A stretch of 64,000 nt of DNA from assembly GCA_902784755.1 (NCBI GenBank), contig CACZVX010000004.1, forward strand, positions 1-64,000, read 5' to 3'. The notes under the pieces were generated by a model that made no database searches, was not told the origin of the DNA, and saw only the letters and a program-made list of their open reading frames with translations. The translations under genes were made by a program, and so were the position numbers. Source of the stretch: an uncultured Prevotellaceae bacterium (GTDB taxonomy: Bacteria > Bacteroidota > Bacteroidia > Bacteroidales > Bacteroidaceae). Position 1 is the stretch's first letter; each line of letters begins with the position of its first letter. Of this stretch, positions 19,272 to 29,367 are shown in pieces.

Positions 19272-20438
19272 TTAGTCAGAAATTTTTCTGGAACCATCAC
19301 CAATGACAACGTTGTACACCTTGGGCTCCTTGCCGTACTTGGCACGGTATTTCTCCTTGGCTGTCTTGATGAAATTGTCATAGAGTTCATCCTTCACGAG
19401 GTTAATGGTACAGCCTCCGAAGCCACCGCCCATAATACGGCTACCCGTAACGCCACATTCCTTTGCGATATCGTTCAGGAAATCAAGCTCTTCGCAGCTT
19501 ACTTCGTAGTCCTTGGAAAGACCCTCATGTGTCTCATACATCTTCTTTCCAACTGTCTCGTAGTCACCCTTTTCAAGAGCATCGCAGACAGCCAGCACAC
19601 GGTCTTTTTCACCAAGAACGAACTTAGCACGGATGTAGTCCTCATTTCCTACTTCTTCCTTCACTTCCTCCAGCTGTTCCCAAGTGCAGTCGCGCAAGGT
19701 TTCGAATTTTCCTTCGGGATGCTTGGCAGCAATGTGCTTCACAACATTTTCGCAACTGTTGCGGCGGTCGTTGTAAGGAGAACCTGCCAATTCATGCTTA
19801 ACGCAGGAATTCAGCAGCACGAGCTTATAGCCTTTGGGATCAAAGGGATAGTACTCAAACTCACGGCTACGGCAATCTAGGCGCATCAGCTTGCCTGCCT
19901 GACCGAAGACGCTGGCAAACTGGTCCATGATTCCGCAATTAACACCGCAATAGTTATGCTCTGTGGCCTGACCGGCAAGAACAATGTCCCACTTAGAAAC
20001 CTTATTCTCTCCGAACAGGTCATTCAATCCGCAAGCGAAGCAGCTTTCCATAGCAGCTGATGAAGACATTCCAGCTCCGAGGGGAACATCACCGGCAAAA
20101 GCAATGTTATAACCCTTCACGGGAACACCCAGCTTCTGCATTTCACGGGAAATACCGTAAATGTAGCGTGCCCAGCTGGCACGGGGGCCTTTAGGGTCGC
20201 TCAACTTGAAGTCCACGCGGTCCTTCAAGTCGATGGCGTAAGCCATAATGGTATCTTCTGTTCCGTTGGGACGCATTTCGGCCATAATGCCGCAATCTAC
20301 TGCTCCTGGGAACACAAAACCTCCGTTATAGTCGGTATGCTCACCGATGAGGTTAATGCGTCCGGGAGAATGATAGATCTTACCTGTCTTACCATCAAAA
20401 TGCTTGATAAATCTGCTTCTTACGAATTCAATATCCAT
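19272..20438 (-). CDS. galK: galactokinase
   Basis: A 388-residue GHMP-superfamily kinase that phosphorylates galactose at C1. It has the galactokinase signature SPGRINLIGEHTDYNGGFVFP near residues 24-44, the ATP-binding GHMP motif PLGAGMSSSAAME, and the C-terminal motif SRIMGGGFGGCTINLV. It lies 32 bp downstream of galM, so the two form a Leloir-pathway pair. No galactose permease, galT or galE is nearby, so uptake and the remaining Leloir steps must be encoded elsewhere. Confidence 0.96.
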   Translation of the reverse strand: MDIEFVRSRFIKHFDGKTGKIYHSPGRINLIGEHTDYNGGFVFPGAVDCGIMAEMRPNGTEDTIMAYAIDLKDRVDFKLSDPKGPRASWARYIYGISREMQKLGVPVKGYNIAFAGDVPLGAGMSSSAAMESCFACGLNDLFGENKVSKWDIVLAGQATEHNYCGVNCGIMDQFASVFGQAGKLMRLDCRSREFEYYPFDPKGYKLVLLNSCVKHELAGSPYNDRRNSCENVVKHIAAKHPEGKFETLRDCTWEQLEEVKEEVGNEDYIRAKFVLGEKDRVLAVCDALEKGDYETVGKKMYETHEGLSKDYEVSCEELDFLNDIAKECGVTGSRIMGGGFGGCTINLVKDELYDNFIKTAKEKYRAKYGKEPKVYNVVIGDGSRKISD

Positions 20439-20470
20439 AGTATGTCTTGTTTTAAACGTTAATACTCAGT

Positions 20471-21559
20471 TTATTTCTGAACGCCAAATCTATAAATGGT
20501 CTTCTGGGTGTACTGCTCACCTGGATTCAGCACCACACTTGGGAAGTAGGGGCGGTTAGGAGAATCGGGGAAGTGCTGGCACTCAAAGCAGATAGCTGAA
20601 CGGCGTGGGAAGGTGGCTCCATGCTGTCCTTTGTAACCAGTAGCCCAGTTATCTGAATAAACCTGCATACCAGGTTCCGTGGTATAAACTTCAAGTGTGC
20701 GGCCGCTACCGGGCTCCACCAGTCGTGCAGCAAATGTCAGTTCGCCAACTTCGCGCTTGTTCAGCACAAAGCAGTGGTCATAACCGGCACCGTTCTTGAT
20801 TTGCTCGTTGTCGGCGTCAATGTCCTGACCCACAGCTTTCTGAGTACGGAAATCGAATGGAGTTCCGGCTACTTTCAGGATCTCGCCTGTAGGAATTGAA
20901 GTCTCGTCAATGGGGAGATAGAAATCAGCATTGATTTCCAGCAACTGGTCGTTGATAGCTGGTGTGGGGTCAGCAATACCCTGAATGGAGAAGAAGGCGT
21001 GATGCGTAAGGTTTACGATGGTCTTCTTGTTGGTGGTAGCCTGATATTTGATAATCAGTTCGTTCTCGTCGGTAAATGTGTAGGCCACCCAAACGGTCAC
21101 TTCGCCCGTGAAGTTTTCCTCCAGATAAGAACTTGTGTACTTCAGCACGATAGCATGGTCGCTCACCTGATTAGCATCCCAAACGCGTGCATGGAAACCA
21201 GTAGGACCTCCATGCAATGCATTAGGACCATTATTGATGGCGAGCTGATATTCTTTTCCGTTTAACTGAAACTTACCTTCCTTGATGCGGTTGCCAAAAC
21301 GGCCGATAAGAGTAGAAAGATAAGGTTCTGGAGAATTAATAACTTCCTGTATGTTATCGTGACCTTGGATCACATTGGCTATGTTGCCGTCCTTGTCAGG
21401 AACCATGATGGCAACAATGGCACCACCATAATTTGTTACAGCCACTTCATAGCCTAAGCTATTTCTCAAAATAAATAAATCTGTATTTTTCCCGTTAATT
21501 GTTGTCTGAAAATCCTCTCTTTTCAGACCACAGAGGCTTGGTGTTTCTGTAGTGTTCAT
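20471..21559 (-). CDS. galM: aldose 1-epimerase, cytoplasmic
   Basis: A 362-residue mutarotase without a signal peptide. It has NYGGAIVAIMVPDKDG, GRFGNRIKEGKF, the histidine motifs NGPNALHGGPTGFH and VNLTHHAFFSIQG, and a C-terminal EPGMQVYSDNWATG with the expected glutamate. It is paired with galK and so most likely supplies alpha-galactose to that kinase. It is a paralogue of the lipoprotein at 17899-19062; the two differ in location, periplasm against cytoplasm. A consensus promoter is present about 40 bp upstream. Confidence 0.94.
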   Translation of the reverse strand: MNTTETPSLCGLKREDFQTTINGKNTDLFILRNSLGYEVAVTNYGGAIVAIMVPDKDGNIANVIQGHDNIQEVINSPEPYLSTLIGRFGNRIKEGKFQLNGKEYQLAINNGPNALHGGPTGFHARVWDANQVSDHAIVLKYTSSYLEENFTGEVTVWVAYTFTDENELIIKYQATTNKKTIVNLTHHAFFSIQGIADPTPAINDQLLEINADFYLPIDETSIPTGEILKVAGTPFDFRTQKAVGQDIDADNEQIKNGAGYDHCFVLNKREVGELTFAARLVEPGSGRTLEVYTTEPGMQVYSDNWATGYKGQHGATFPRRSAICFECQHFPDSPNRPYFPSVVLNPGEQYTQKTIYRFGVQK

Positions 21560-21596
21560 AATCTCAAAGTTTTTAGTTGTTAGAACTTCATAGGTG

Positions 21597-21628
21597 CAAA
21601 ACTACCTAAAAATTTTGGGACGACCAAA
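21597..21628 (-). promoter_or_regulatory. consensus promoter of galM-galK
   Basis: On the minus strand TTTG (21628-21625) is followed after exactly 20 bp by TAGTTTTG (21604-21597), matching both Bacteroidetes promoter boxes. The expected start of transcription lies near 21592, about 33 nt before the ATG at 21559. Confidence 0.8.
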
Positions 21629-21665
21629 AGAAACGCGTGTAAAATGTAAAATGAAAAGTTAAAAA

Positions 21666-22913
21666 TTAAAAATTCAGTTTTTCGAATAAATCGGAAACAA
21701 TATAGCTGCTGCCACCAACGAAGATGAAATCCTTTTCCGACGCATCCTGAAGGGCTTGGCGATAGGCGGATTCCACATTATTATATATAGTTCCTTCCAG
21801 CTGATGTTTTTTGCCTTGCCATGCAACTTTTTCAGCAGGAATGGCCCGTTTGGTAGAGCCCTGTGTCCAATAATATACGGCATTTGTGGGGAGCATCTCC
21901 ATCACGGTGTTAATGTCCTTGTCATCAACCATACCGAAGACGATACGCAATTGCTTGCAGGGCTGTTCCTTAATCTGCTGGCTGAGATATTGCCAGCCAC
22001 CCACATTGTGACCCGTGTCGCAGATCACCAGCGGGTTTTTATGTAATGACTGCCAGCGTCCCATCAGGCCAGTTGACTCACAGACATTCTCCAATCCCTT
22101 CAGAATGGCTTTTTCGGGAATCTGAAGGACTTCAGCAGCCTGTAGAATAGTGTGAAGATTCTTCTGCTGATAGTTTCCTTTCAGTTCGAAGTGGGGGAGA
22201 AGCTCCTTCACTTTAGCTGCTAATTCTTGGCTGCACAAACCCTCTTCCGCAAAATAGATCGGGGCGTGCTTCTCGGCAGCTTTCTGTTCGAACACAGGCT
22301 TGGTTTCGGGGGTAGTCTCACCAATAACCACTGGAACACCTTCCTTGATAATACCAGCCTTTTCTCCAGCAATCTTTGCCAAAGTGTCACCCAGAAATTG
22401 CGTGTGGTCGAAACTGATATTCGTGATGATAGAAAGTTCGGGAGTGATGATGTTGGTACAATCCAGACGTCCGCCAAGACCCACCTCTACAACCGCCACA
22501 TCAATCTTTTTTTCGGCAAAATATTTGAAAGCCAAGGCCGTGGTCAGTTCGAAGAAAGAAGGGGATAGGGGTTCAAAGAAATCACGTTCATTCTTTACAA
22601 AATCAACAACGCGTTTCTTACTGATACACTTACCGTTAACACGGATTCGTTCACGGAAATCTACAAGGTGTGGAGAAGTGTAAAGACCCACTTTCAATCC
22701 CATGGCCTGAAGCATGGCTGCAAGGGTGTGTGAGCACGATCCCTTGCCGTTGGTTCCAGCCACATGAACCGTCTTAAAATGGCGGTGAGGATGACCGAAA
22801 TGCGCGTCAAGGGCAAGCGTGTTGCTTAGTCCCTCCTTATAACCAGCTGAGCCAACCTTCTGAAAGCTTGGCACAACACTATAAAGATACGCTACGGTTT
22901 CCTTGTAGTTCAT
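21666..22913 (-). CDS. folC: folylpolyglutamate synthase / dihydrofolate synthase
   Basis: A 415-residue Mur-ligase-family enzyme that adds glutamate to folates and may also make dihydrofolate. It has the ATP-binding P-loop VAGTNGKGSCSHTLAAML, the folate-loop segment KVGLYTSPHLVDFRERIRVNG, the metal/ligand region VEVGLGGRLDCTNI and HTQFLGDTLAKIAGEKAGI. The C-terminal domain shows CDTGHNVGGW. The start codon is 9 bp after the dnaJ stop, so it is read with grpE-dnaJ. It ends just upstream of the galM promoter; I see no strong terminator hairpin in between. Confidence 0.95.
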   Translation of the reverse strand: MNYKETVAYLYSVVPSFQKVGSAGYKEGLSNTLALDAHFGHPHRHFKTVHVAGTNGKGSCSHTLAAMLQAMGLKVGLYTSPHLVDFRERIRVNGKCISKKRVVDFVKNERDFFEPLSPSFFELTTALAFKYFAEKKIDVAVVEVGLGGRLDCTNIITPELSIITNISFDHTQFLGDTLAKIAGEKAGIIKEGVPVVIGETTPETKPVFEQKAAEKHAPIYFAEEGLCSQELAAKVKELLPHFELKGNYQQKNLHTILQAAEVLQIPEKAILKGLENVCESTGLMGRWQSLHKNPLVICDTGHNVGGWQYLSQQIKEQPCKQLRIVFGMVDDKDINTVMEMLPTNAVYYWTQGSTKRAIPAEKVAWQGKKHQLEGTIYNNVESAYRQALQDASEKDFIFVGGSSYIVSDLFEKLNF

Positions 22914-22922
22914 TCTGAATGA

Positions 22923-24110
22923 TTAAGAGAAATAGTTGCGGAAGCGTTCGAAGATGCTCTTTCGCGTCTGACTGTCACCCTTGAAGTTGTCGCTTTTCTG
23001 CATCTTTTCGAGCATTTCCTTCTCATCGCGGCTGAGAGTCTTCGGCACATAGATGCTGATGTTCACCACAAGGTCGCCCATGCCGTTGCCATAGCCTTTA
23101 ATGGCAGGAAGTCCCTTGCCGCGCAAGCGAAGAGTCTTGCCAGGTTGTGTTCCGGGTTCTATCTTGATTTTCACCTTCTGACCGTCAATGGTGGGAATAT
23201 CAACTTGTCCGCCAAGGGCCGCCGTTGGGAAATCGAGCAGCAGGTTATAAATCACATCCTGACCGTCACGAACGAAGATGTCGCTCTTTTCCTCCTCAAT
23301 ATAGACCTGAATATTTCCGTTCACGCCATTGTGCTTTCCGGCATTACCTTTGCCAGGCACATTGACGACCATACCCTCAGCTACACCGGCGGGAATATTG
23401 ATTTCCACGACCTCTTCGCCTTTTACAACGCCTTCTCCGTGACATTCATGACACTTGTTCTTGATAATCGTACCTTCTCCTTGACAAGTGGGACAGGTGC
23501 TCTGGCTCTGCATGGTGCCAAAGAGGCTCTGTGTGGTTCTTATCACATAGCCCTGACCGTGACACGTAGGACAGGTCTCTGTGCCGCCTGCTCCTTCAGC
23601 TCCAGTACCATGACAATGCGAGCAAGTGACATCCTTGCGTACCTTGAAACGCTTCGTAGTACCCGTGGCAATCTCCTGAAGCGACAGACGGACCTTCAGG
23701 CGCAAATCACTTCCACGATGCTGCTGATGCTGAGCGCCACCTCCGAAGCCGCTAAAGCCGCTGAAACCACCGAAACCTCCGCCACGGCCACCGAAGACAT
23801 CACCGAACATGGAGAAAATGTCGTCCATGGAGAAACCGCCGCTGCTGAATCCACCGAAACCACCCATCTTGGGACCATCAAAGCCAAACTGGTCGTAGCT
23901 TTCACGTTTCTTGGGATCATGGAGCACATCGTAAGCCTCTGCAGCCTCCTTGAATTTCTCTTCAGCTTCTTTCTGCTCCGCTTCTGATTTTCCCTGTTGA
24001 CGGTCGGGGTGGTATTTGATAGCTATCTTGCGATAGGCCTTCTTGATTTCATCTTCCGAGGCTTTTTTGTCAACACCCAGAACCTCGTAATAATCACGCT
24101 TCTGCGCCAT
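22923..24110 (-). CDS. dnaJ: chaperone DnaJ
   Basis: A 395-residue full-type Hsp40 co-chaperone that stimulates the DnaK ATPase. The J domain (1-75) has the HPD motif in [11 protein letters not shown] long Gly/Phe-rich linker ([20 protein letters not shown] and following) comes next. The zinc domain holds four CxxCxGxG repeats: [24 protein letters not shown] and CHECHGEG. The C-terminal substrate-binding domains complete it. It follows grpE by 28 bp. No dnaK is in the window, and no CIRCE-like operator is apparent. Confidence 0.97.
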   Translation of the reverse strand: MAQKRDYYEVLGVDKKASEDEIKKAYRKIAIKYHPDRQQGKSEAEQKEAEEKFKEAAEAYDVLHDPKKRESYDQFGFDGPKMGGFGGFSSGGFSMDDIFSMFGDVFGGRGGGFGGFSGFSGFGGGAQHQQHRGSDLRLKVRLSLQEIATGTTKRFKVRKDVTCSHCHGTGAEGAGGTETCPTCHGQGYVIRTTQSLFGTMQSQSTCPTCQGEGTIIKNKCHECHGEGVVKGEEVVEINIPAGVAEGMVVNVPGKGNAGKHNGVNGNIQVYIEEEKSDIFVRDGQDVIYNLLLDFPTAALGGQVDIPTIDGQKVKIKIEPGTQPGKTLRLRGKGLPAIKGYGNGMGDLVVNISIYVPKTLSRDEKEMLEKMQKSDNFKGDSQTRKSIFERFRNYFS

Positions 24111-24138
24111 TTCAATTCTTAACTCTTAATTCTTAATT

Positions 24139-24759
24139 CTACTGTCCTACTGCCACTTTGGCGTAACGTATTACCTCGTCGTTCAGGGTGTAACCAGTCA
24201 GCACGCAATCGATGACCTTGCCTTTCTTGTCATCGCCCATTCCGGGAACCATAGCAATGGCCTCGTGCATATCCACGTTGAAATCCTGGTCTTTTGTATC
24301 AATGGCCTTAACGCCCAGACCTTCCAAAGCCTTTATAAACTTCTGGTAGATGAGTTCCATACCCTGGCGGATTACCTCTGGGTCGTCGGTCTTCTTGCCT
24401 TCAGCAATAGCACGTTCCATATCATCCATGACGGGCAATACGGCAAGCACCGTTTTTTTGGCACCATTGAGCAACAGGTCTGCCTTCTCTTTGATGGTGC
24501 GCTTGCGATAATTGTCAAACTCAGCAGCCTTGTAAAGCATCTGCTCCTTCAGTTTGGCAATCTCTTCCTGCGCAGCTTCAAGCGGATCTTTTTCCTCTGC
24601 CTCAGCAGGTTGCTCAGCTTCTTCTGCCTGAGGGTTTTCCTCGGCTTCTTCAGCCTTTTCTGTCTCAGCGGTTTCTGGGTCAGTTATTTTTTCTTCTGAG
24701 GTTTCAGCTTGCTGCTTAACCTCATCTTCACCTTCAATATTGATTTTCTTCTCGTTCAT
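24139..24759 (-). CDS. grpE: nucleotide exchange factor GrpE
   Basis: Exchanges ADP for ATP on DnaK. The N-terminal third is acidic and rich in Glu, Ala and Lys (EEKITDPETAETEKAEEAEE), a long coiled coil follows, and the conserved core reads EFDNYRKRTIKEKADLLLNG, VLPVMDDMERA and GVKAIDTKDQDFNVDMHEAI. I place the start at MNEKKINIEGEDE (24759, 206 residues). The frame is open from an ATG at 24795 (MKMFRNKKRKKIMNEKK), which would add 12 basic residues and cannot be excluded. It precedes dnaJ and folC in one unit. Confidence 0.93.
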   Translation of the reverse strand: MNEKKINIEGEDEVKQQAETSEEKITDPETAETEKAEEAEENPQAEEAEQPAEAEEKDPLEAAQEEIAKLKEQMLYKAAEFDNYRKRTIKEKADLLLNGAKKTVLAVLPVMDDMERAIAEGKKTDDPEVIRQGMELIYQKFIKALEGLGVKAIDTKDQDFNVDMHEAIAMVPGMGDDKKGKVIDCVLTGYTLNDEVIRYAKVAVGQ

Positions 24760-24849
24760 AATTTTTTTGCGTTTTTTGTTTCTGAACATTTTCATAACAA
24801 ATTCCGTGCCAAAACTTTATCAATTATCATTTGTCATTTAGCGAAGCGC

Positions 24850-26469
<1,620 letters not shown>

Positions 26470-26498
26470 CTAATACCTTATTAAATGTTTTAGGGCTG

Positions 26499-26530
26499 CA
26501 AAGTTACGACTTTTTTCTGACTTGCCCAAA
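26499..26530 (-). promoter_or_regulatory. consensus promoter of the ABC-F gene
   Basis: On the minus strand TTTG (26530-26527) precedes TAACTTTG (26506-26499) by exactly 20 bp. Transcription would start near 26494, about 30 nt before the ATG at 26463. Confidence 0.8.
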
Positions 26531-26627
26531 TAATTTTCGTACTTTCATTTTCTCTATGAATTCTTCCATTGCTTCCGCTCCATTCTTACGTTGTTTCCCG
26601 GCCATTCTTACTTTTGCTTCCACTTTT

Positions 26628-26863
26628 GCCACATCGCCACTTTGCCACTTTGCCACATTAAGGTGGTTCCGACTATCTGGTGGATTAGTGTAGAGTACTA
26701 TAATTATTATAATATATAATATATTATATATTATAATAATATTATTTAACATTATAATCTATAGCATTTCTGCTATATTTTCTTTCAATCAGCAACCACT
26801 ACGCTCAGCTAACCCCAGAATGATGCTTAATGTGGCAATGTGGCATTGTGGCATTGTGGCATT
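26628..26863. repeat. inverted arrays of 8-bp repeats flanking an A/T palindrome
   Basis: This is the main content of the 404-bp gene-free spacer at 26464-26867. The left array (26628-26659) is four octamers opening GCCAC: GCCACATC, GCCACTTT, GCCACTTT, GCCACATT. The right array (26832-26863) is four octamers opening GTGGC: GTGGCAAT and GTGGCATT three times. They are reverse complements, and the inner edges extend the match (TTGCCACATTAAG on the left, CTTAATGTGGCAA on the right). A 38-bp palindrome lies between them. The right array ends 4 bp before the TonB receptor stop codon. I see no credible gene in the spacer. Confidence 0.85.
26703..26740. repeat. perfect 38-bp A/T-only palindrome
   Basis: Positions 26703-26740 contain only A and T and are perfectly self-complementary, with 19-bp arms meeting at 26721/26722. 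It could extrude a cruciform or form an RNA hairpin. It sits between the two inverted octamer arrays. Confidence 0.9.
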
Positions 26864-26867
26864 TCTG

Positions 26868-29243
26868 CTAGAACTCGAAGGTGACCTTTCCGTTTATCTG
26901 TCTGCCTGTCAGATAATTAGGTACGGCATACTGCTGATTGGTGACATCGGTAATCCAATAGTAGGAGTTGACATTGTTGATGCCAAAGAGGTTCAAACCG
27001 TCAATTCCGAGCCAAATATTGCGGAAAGGATTCTTCTTGGAATGGTGATCTTCGTTGTTTACAAGGCGATAACTCATGCCAATGTCCACTCGTTTATAAG
27101 CAGGCATACGGTAAGGTGTGTCACTCAGCGCACGATGGGGGGCTCCGAAGGGCAGACCGTCGGCAAACACAAATTTCAGGGCCATCTTCCAGCGGGTGGT
27201 TCCGGGGAAGAAGTCGGTGAAGAACAAATTCACACCGTAACGCTGATCGGTAGGCAGCGGAATGCTCTGGCCGTCGATTTTCATGCGGGTGTTCATCAAC
27301 GAGAACGTCAGCCAAGAATCGGCTCCAGGCACGAATTCACCGTAGAGTTTCAGGTCGATTCCCATGGAGTGACCGCTGCATTGCTGGGAAGCATCATAGA
27401 CCACCTTCACGTTGCTCACCGTATAAGGAACGAGGTTGCCGAGCATCTTGTAATAGGCTTCAGCCGTGAATTTGAAAGGCCGGTTGACCATCTGGAAACG
27501 ATAGTCATAGGCAGCTATGAAATGAATGGAGCGCTGACTCTTTACCTTCGTGTTGAGTGAAGCATAAGTAACTCCGTCAAGCGTGGTGGTGTCACGCAAT
27601 TCCTTGAAGAACGGTGCCTGATAGTAGAGACCCGTGGCAAAACGGAACGTGACATTGTTGTTGAAAGCTGGTACAATGGCTAATGAGAGACGAGGACTGC
27701 AGATGCTCTCCTTCGTATAGTTCCAATGACTGAAGCGCACGCCATAGTTGAGCGTGTAGAATGTGTTCTCAGCTGCATTGTTCCATCGGTAGGTGTCCTG
27801 CACATAAGCCTCCACCCGGTTAGCATCGAGTTCGTTGCGGGCACTCATGGTGTAGATCATCTTCAGGTCCTTGCCGGTATGAGGGATGGAATAGCCGCTG
27901 GAATCGCGCATTTCGTACTCCTTGAGCTGTTCCTCCACATGTTCTGTTTTATACGTCACAGCAGCCTCTAAATCGTGTTTGCGGGCCTTGTGCTGGAACA
28001 TCAGCTTAAAGCTGGCCACACGTGCCTTCAGATAGTTGCGGGCGTGCTCCATATAGGTTCCCACACCAAGATTTTCAGAGGTTTCCGTCTGATTGAGCCA
28101 GTATTGTCCCTGAATGTCGTAACGCTCCTGTTCGTTTGTCTGGAAGGCGGAAGCCAGCAACGAAACATGGGTTTTTTCGCCGAAATGGCGGGTGAGTGAG
28201 GCCGTTCCGAAATAGGTGCGGAAGACGTCTTTTTCCCAACCATCGAAATAAACCTTGAACGATTTCACGTCCTGAAGAGTTCCGAAAGTGGTTTCTCGGC
28301 TATTAGGTGTGAAATTATAGTGATTGAGCGAGATGTCGCCCATCAGTTTGAAAGTCCAGCGATTGTTGGGTTCATAGGTGAGATAAGTCTGATAGTCAAA
28401 GAAGTTCGGCTTGTATTCACCATCGGTATCAAGTGAACCCAACAGGTATTTGTTGGTTTTATAACGCACGCCGTTGCTCCAGGAGAACTTCTTGGTGGAG
28501 AAACCTACATAGGCACTTGCACCCAGCAGAGAGCCTGTCAGCGTGGCTTCAAAGCGCTTCGGCTTCTTGTACTGGATGTCGAGAGCCGACGACATTTTAT
28601 CGCCGTATTTGGCCTCAAATCCACCCGTGGAGAAACCTACTTTTTCCACCATGTCGGGATTGATGATGGAGAGGCCTTCCTGCTGACCGCTACGAACGAG
28701 GAAGGGACGGTAAACCTCCACATTATTTATATAAACCGAGTTCTCATCGAAGCTGCCGCCACGCACATTATATTGCGAGGAAAGTTCGGAATGTGAACTG
28801 ACGCCTGCCTGCGACTGAATCATCTCTTCCACGGCGTTGCCGGTGACGGAGGGAGTTTGCTTAACGTCTTTGATATCAAGCTGTTCGGTACCTGTGTGCT
28901 GTCGCTGTCGCTCGGTGACAGTCACCTCTGAAAGCTGGTTGTCGTCGTAGAGTTGAATCTGAAGCGTCTGCTTGCCGCGAGGCCTTCTCAGCACGCGTGT
29001 CTTGGTCTTATAGCCTACCATGGAGAACCTCACCACGACGGAATCTTCGGAGCGAAGAGTCATCTCGAATTCACCCTTAAGGTTGGTCATGGCCACACGT
29101 CCCTGTGAGACCACGCTGACTGTCGCCAGTTCCACGGGATTCATCTGGTCGTCAGTCACTTTGCCCTGCAAGGTGAAAGTCTGGGCTTCGGCCTGAAGTC
29201 CACACAGAATTAATATAAGGAGAAAGACTAATTTCTTGCTCAT
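26868..29243 (-). CDS. TonB-dependent outer-membrane receptor
   Basis: A 791-residue outer-membrane protein. I start it at MSKKLVFLLILILCGLQAEAQ (29243), because that gives a clean signal peptide; the open frame begins 18 codons earlier at 29297. After the signal come a carboxypeptidase-regulatory-like domain (FTLQGKVTDDQMNPVELATV, about 20-105), a plug domain (SVTGNAVEEMIQSQAGVSSH, YNVRGGSFDENSVYINNVEV), and a long beta-barrel ending in aromatic NGKVTFEF. No SusD-type lipoprotein gene adjoins, so it is unlikely to be a glycan SusC and may import another ligand. The ligand cannot be told from sequence. Confidence 0.9.
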   Translation of the reverse strand: MSKKLVFLLILILCGLQAEAQTFTLQGKVTDDQMNPVELATVSVVSQGRVAMTNLKGEFEMTLRSEDSVVVRFSMVGYKTKTRVLRRPRGKQTLQIQLYDDNQLSEVTVTERQRQHTGTEQLDIKDVKQTPSVTGNAVEEMIQSQAGVSSHSELSSQYNVRGGSFDENSVYINNVEVYRPFLVRSGQQEGLSIINPDMVEKVGFSTGGFEAKYGDKMSSALDIQYKKPKRFEATLTGSLLGASAYVGFSTKKFSWSNGVRYKTNKYLLGSLDTDGEYKPNFFDYQTYLTYEPNNRWTFKLMGDISLNHYNFTPNSRETTFGTLQDVKSFKVYFDGWEKDVFRTYFGTASLTRHFGEKTHVSLLASAFQTNEQERYDIQGQYWLNQTETSENLGVGTYMEHARNYLKARVASFKLMFQHKARKHDLEAAVTYKTEHVEEQLKEYEMRDSSGYSIPHTGKDLKMIYTMSARNELDANRVEAYVQDTYRWNNAAENTFYTLNYGVRFSHWNYTKESICSPRLSLAIVPAFNNNVTFRFATGLYYQAPFFKELRDTTTLDGVTYASLNTKVKSQRSIHFIAAYDYRFQMVNRPFKFTAEAYYKMLGNLVPYTVSNVKVVYDASQQCSGHSMGIDLKLYGEFVPGADSWLTFSLMNTRMKIDGQSIPLPTDQRYGVNLFFTDFFPGTTRWKMALKFVFADGLPFGAPHRALSDTPYRMPAYKRVDIGMSYRLVNNEDHHSKKNPFRNIWLGIDGLNLFGINNVNSYYWITDVTNQQYAVPNYLTGRQINGKVTFEF

Positions 29244-29300
29244 ATCCCTTAAATAACGCAGAAAATAAAGGTGTATTGCATTTTTTTCTGTTTTCACTAT

Positions 29301-29329
29301 TTTGTTTTCACTTCTTTTTTGTACCTTTG
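29301..29329 (+). promoter_or_regulatory. promoter of pheT
   Basis: TACCTTTG at 29322-29329 matches TAnnTTTG, with a TTTG at 29301-29304 spaced 17 bp, slightly short of the usual 19-21. The ATG of pheT is 38 bp downstream of the box. Confidence 0.6.
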
Positions 29330-29367
29330 CACCGCTTTTATAAAGACATTAATATTATTACATTGCA

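Noticed and set aside
26504..26752. 82-residue minus-strand open frame in the repeat-rich spacer
   Set aside because: It begins in the A/T palindrome, crosses the GCCAC octamers, and its end is the consensus promoter of the ABC-F gene, so a real protein is unlikely.
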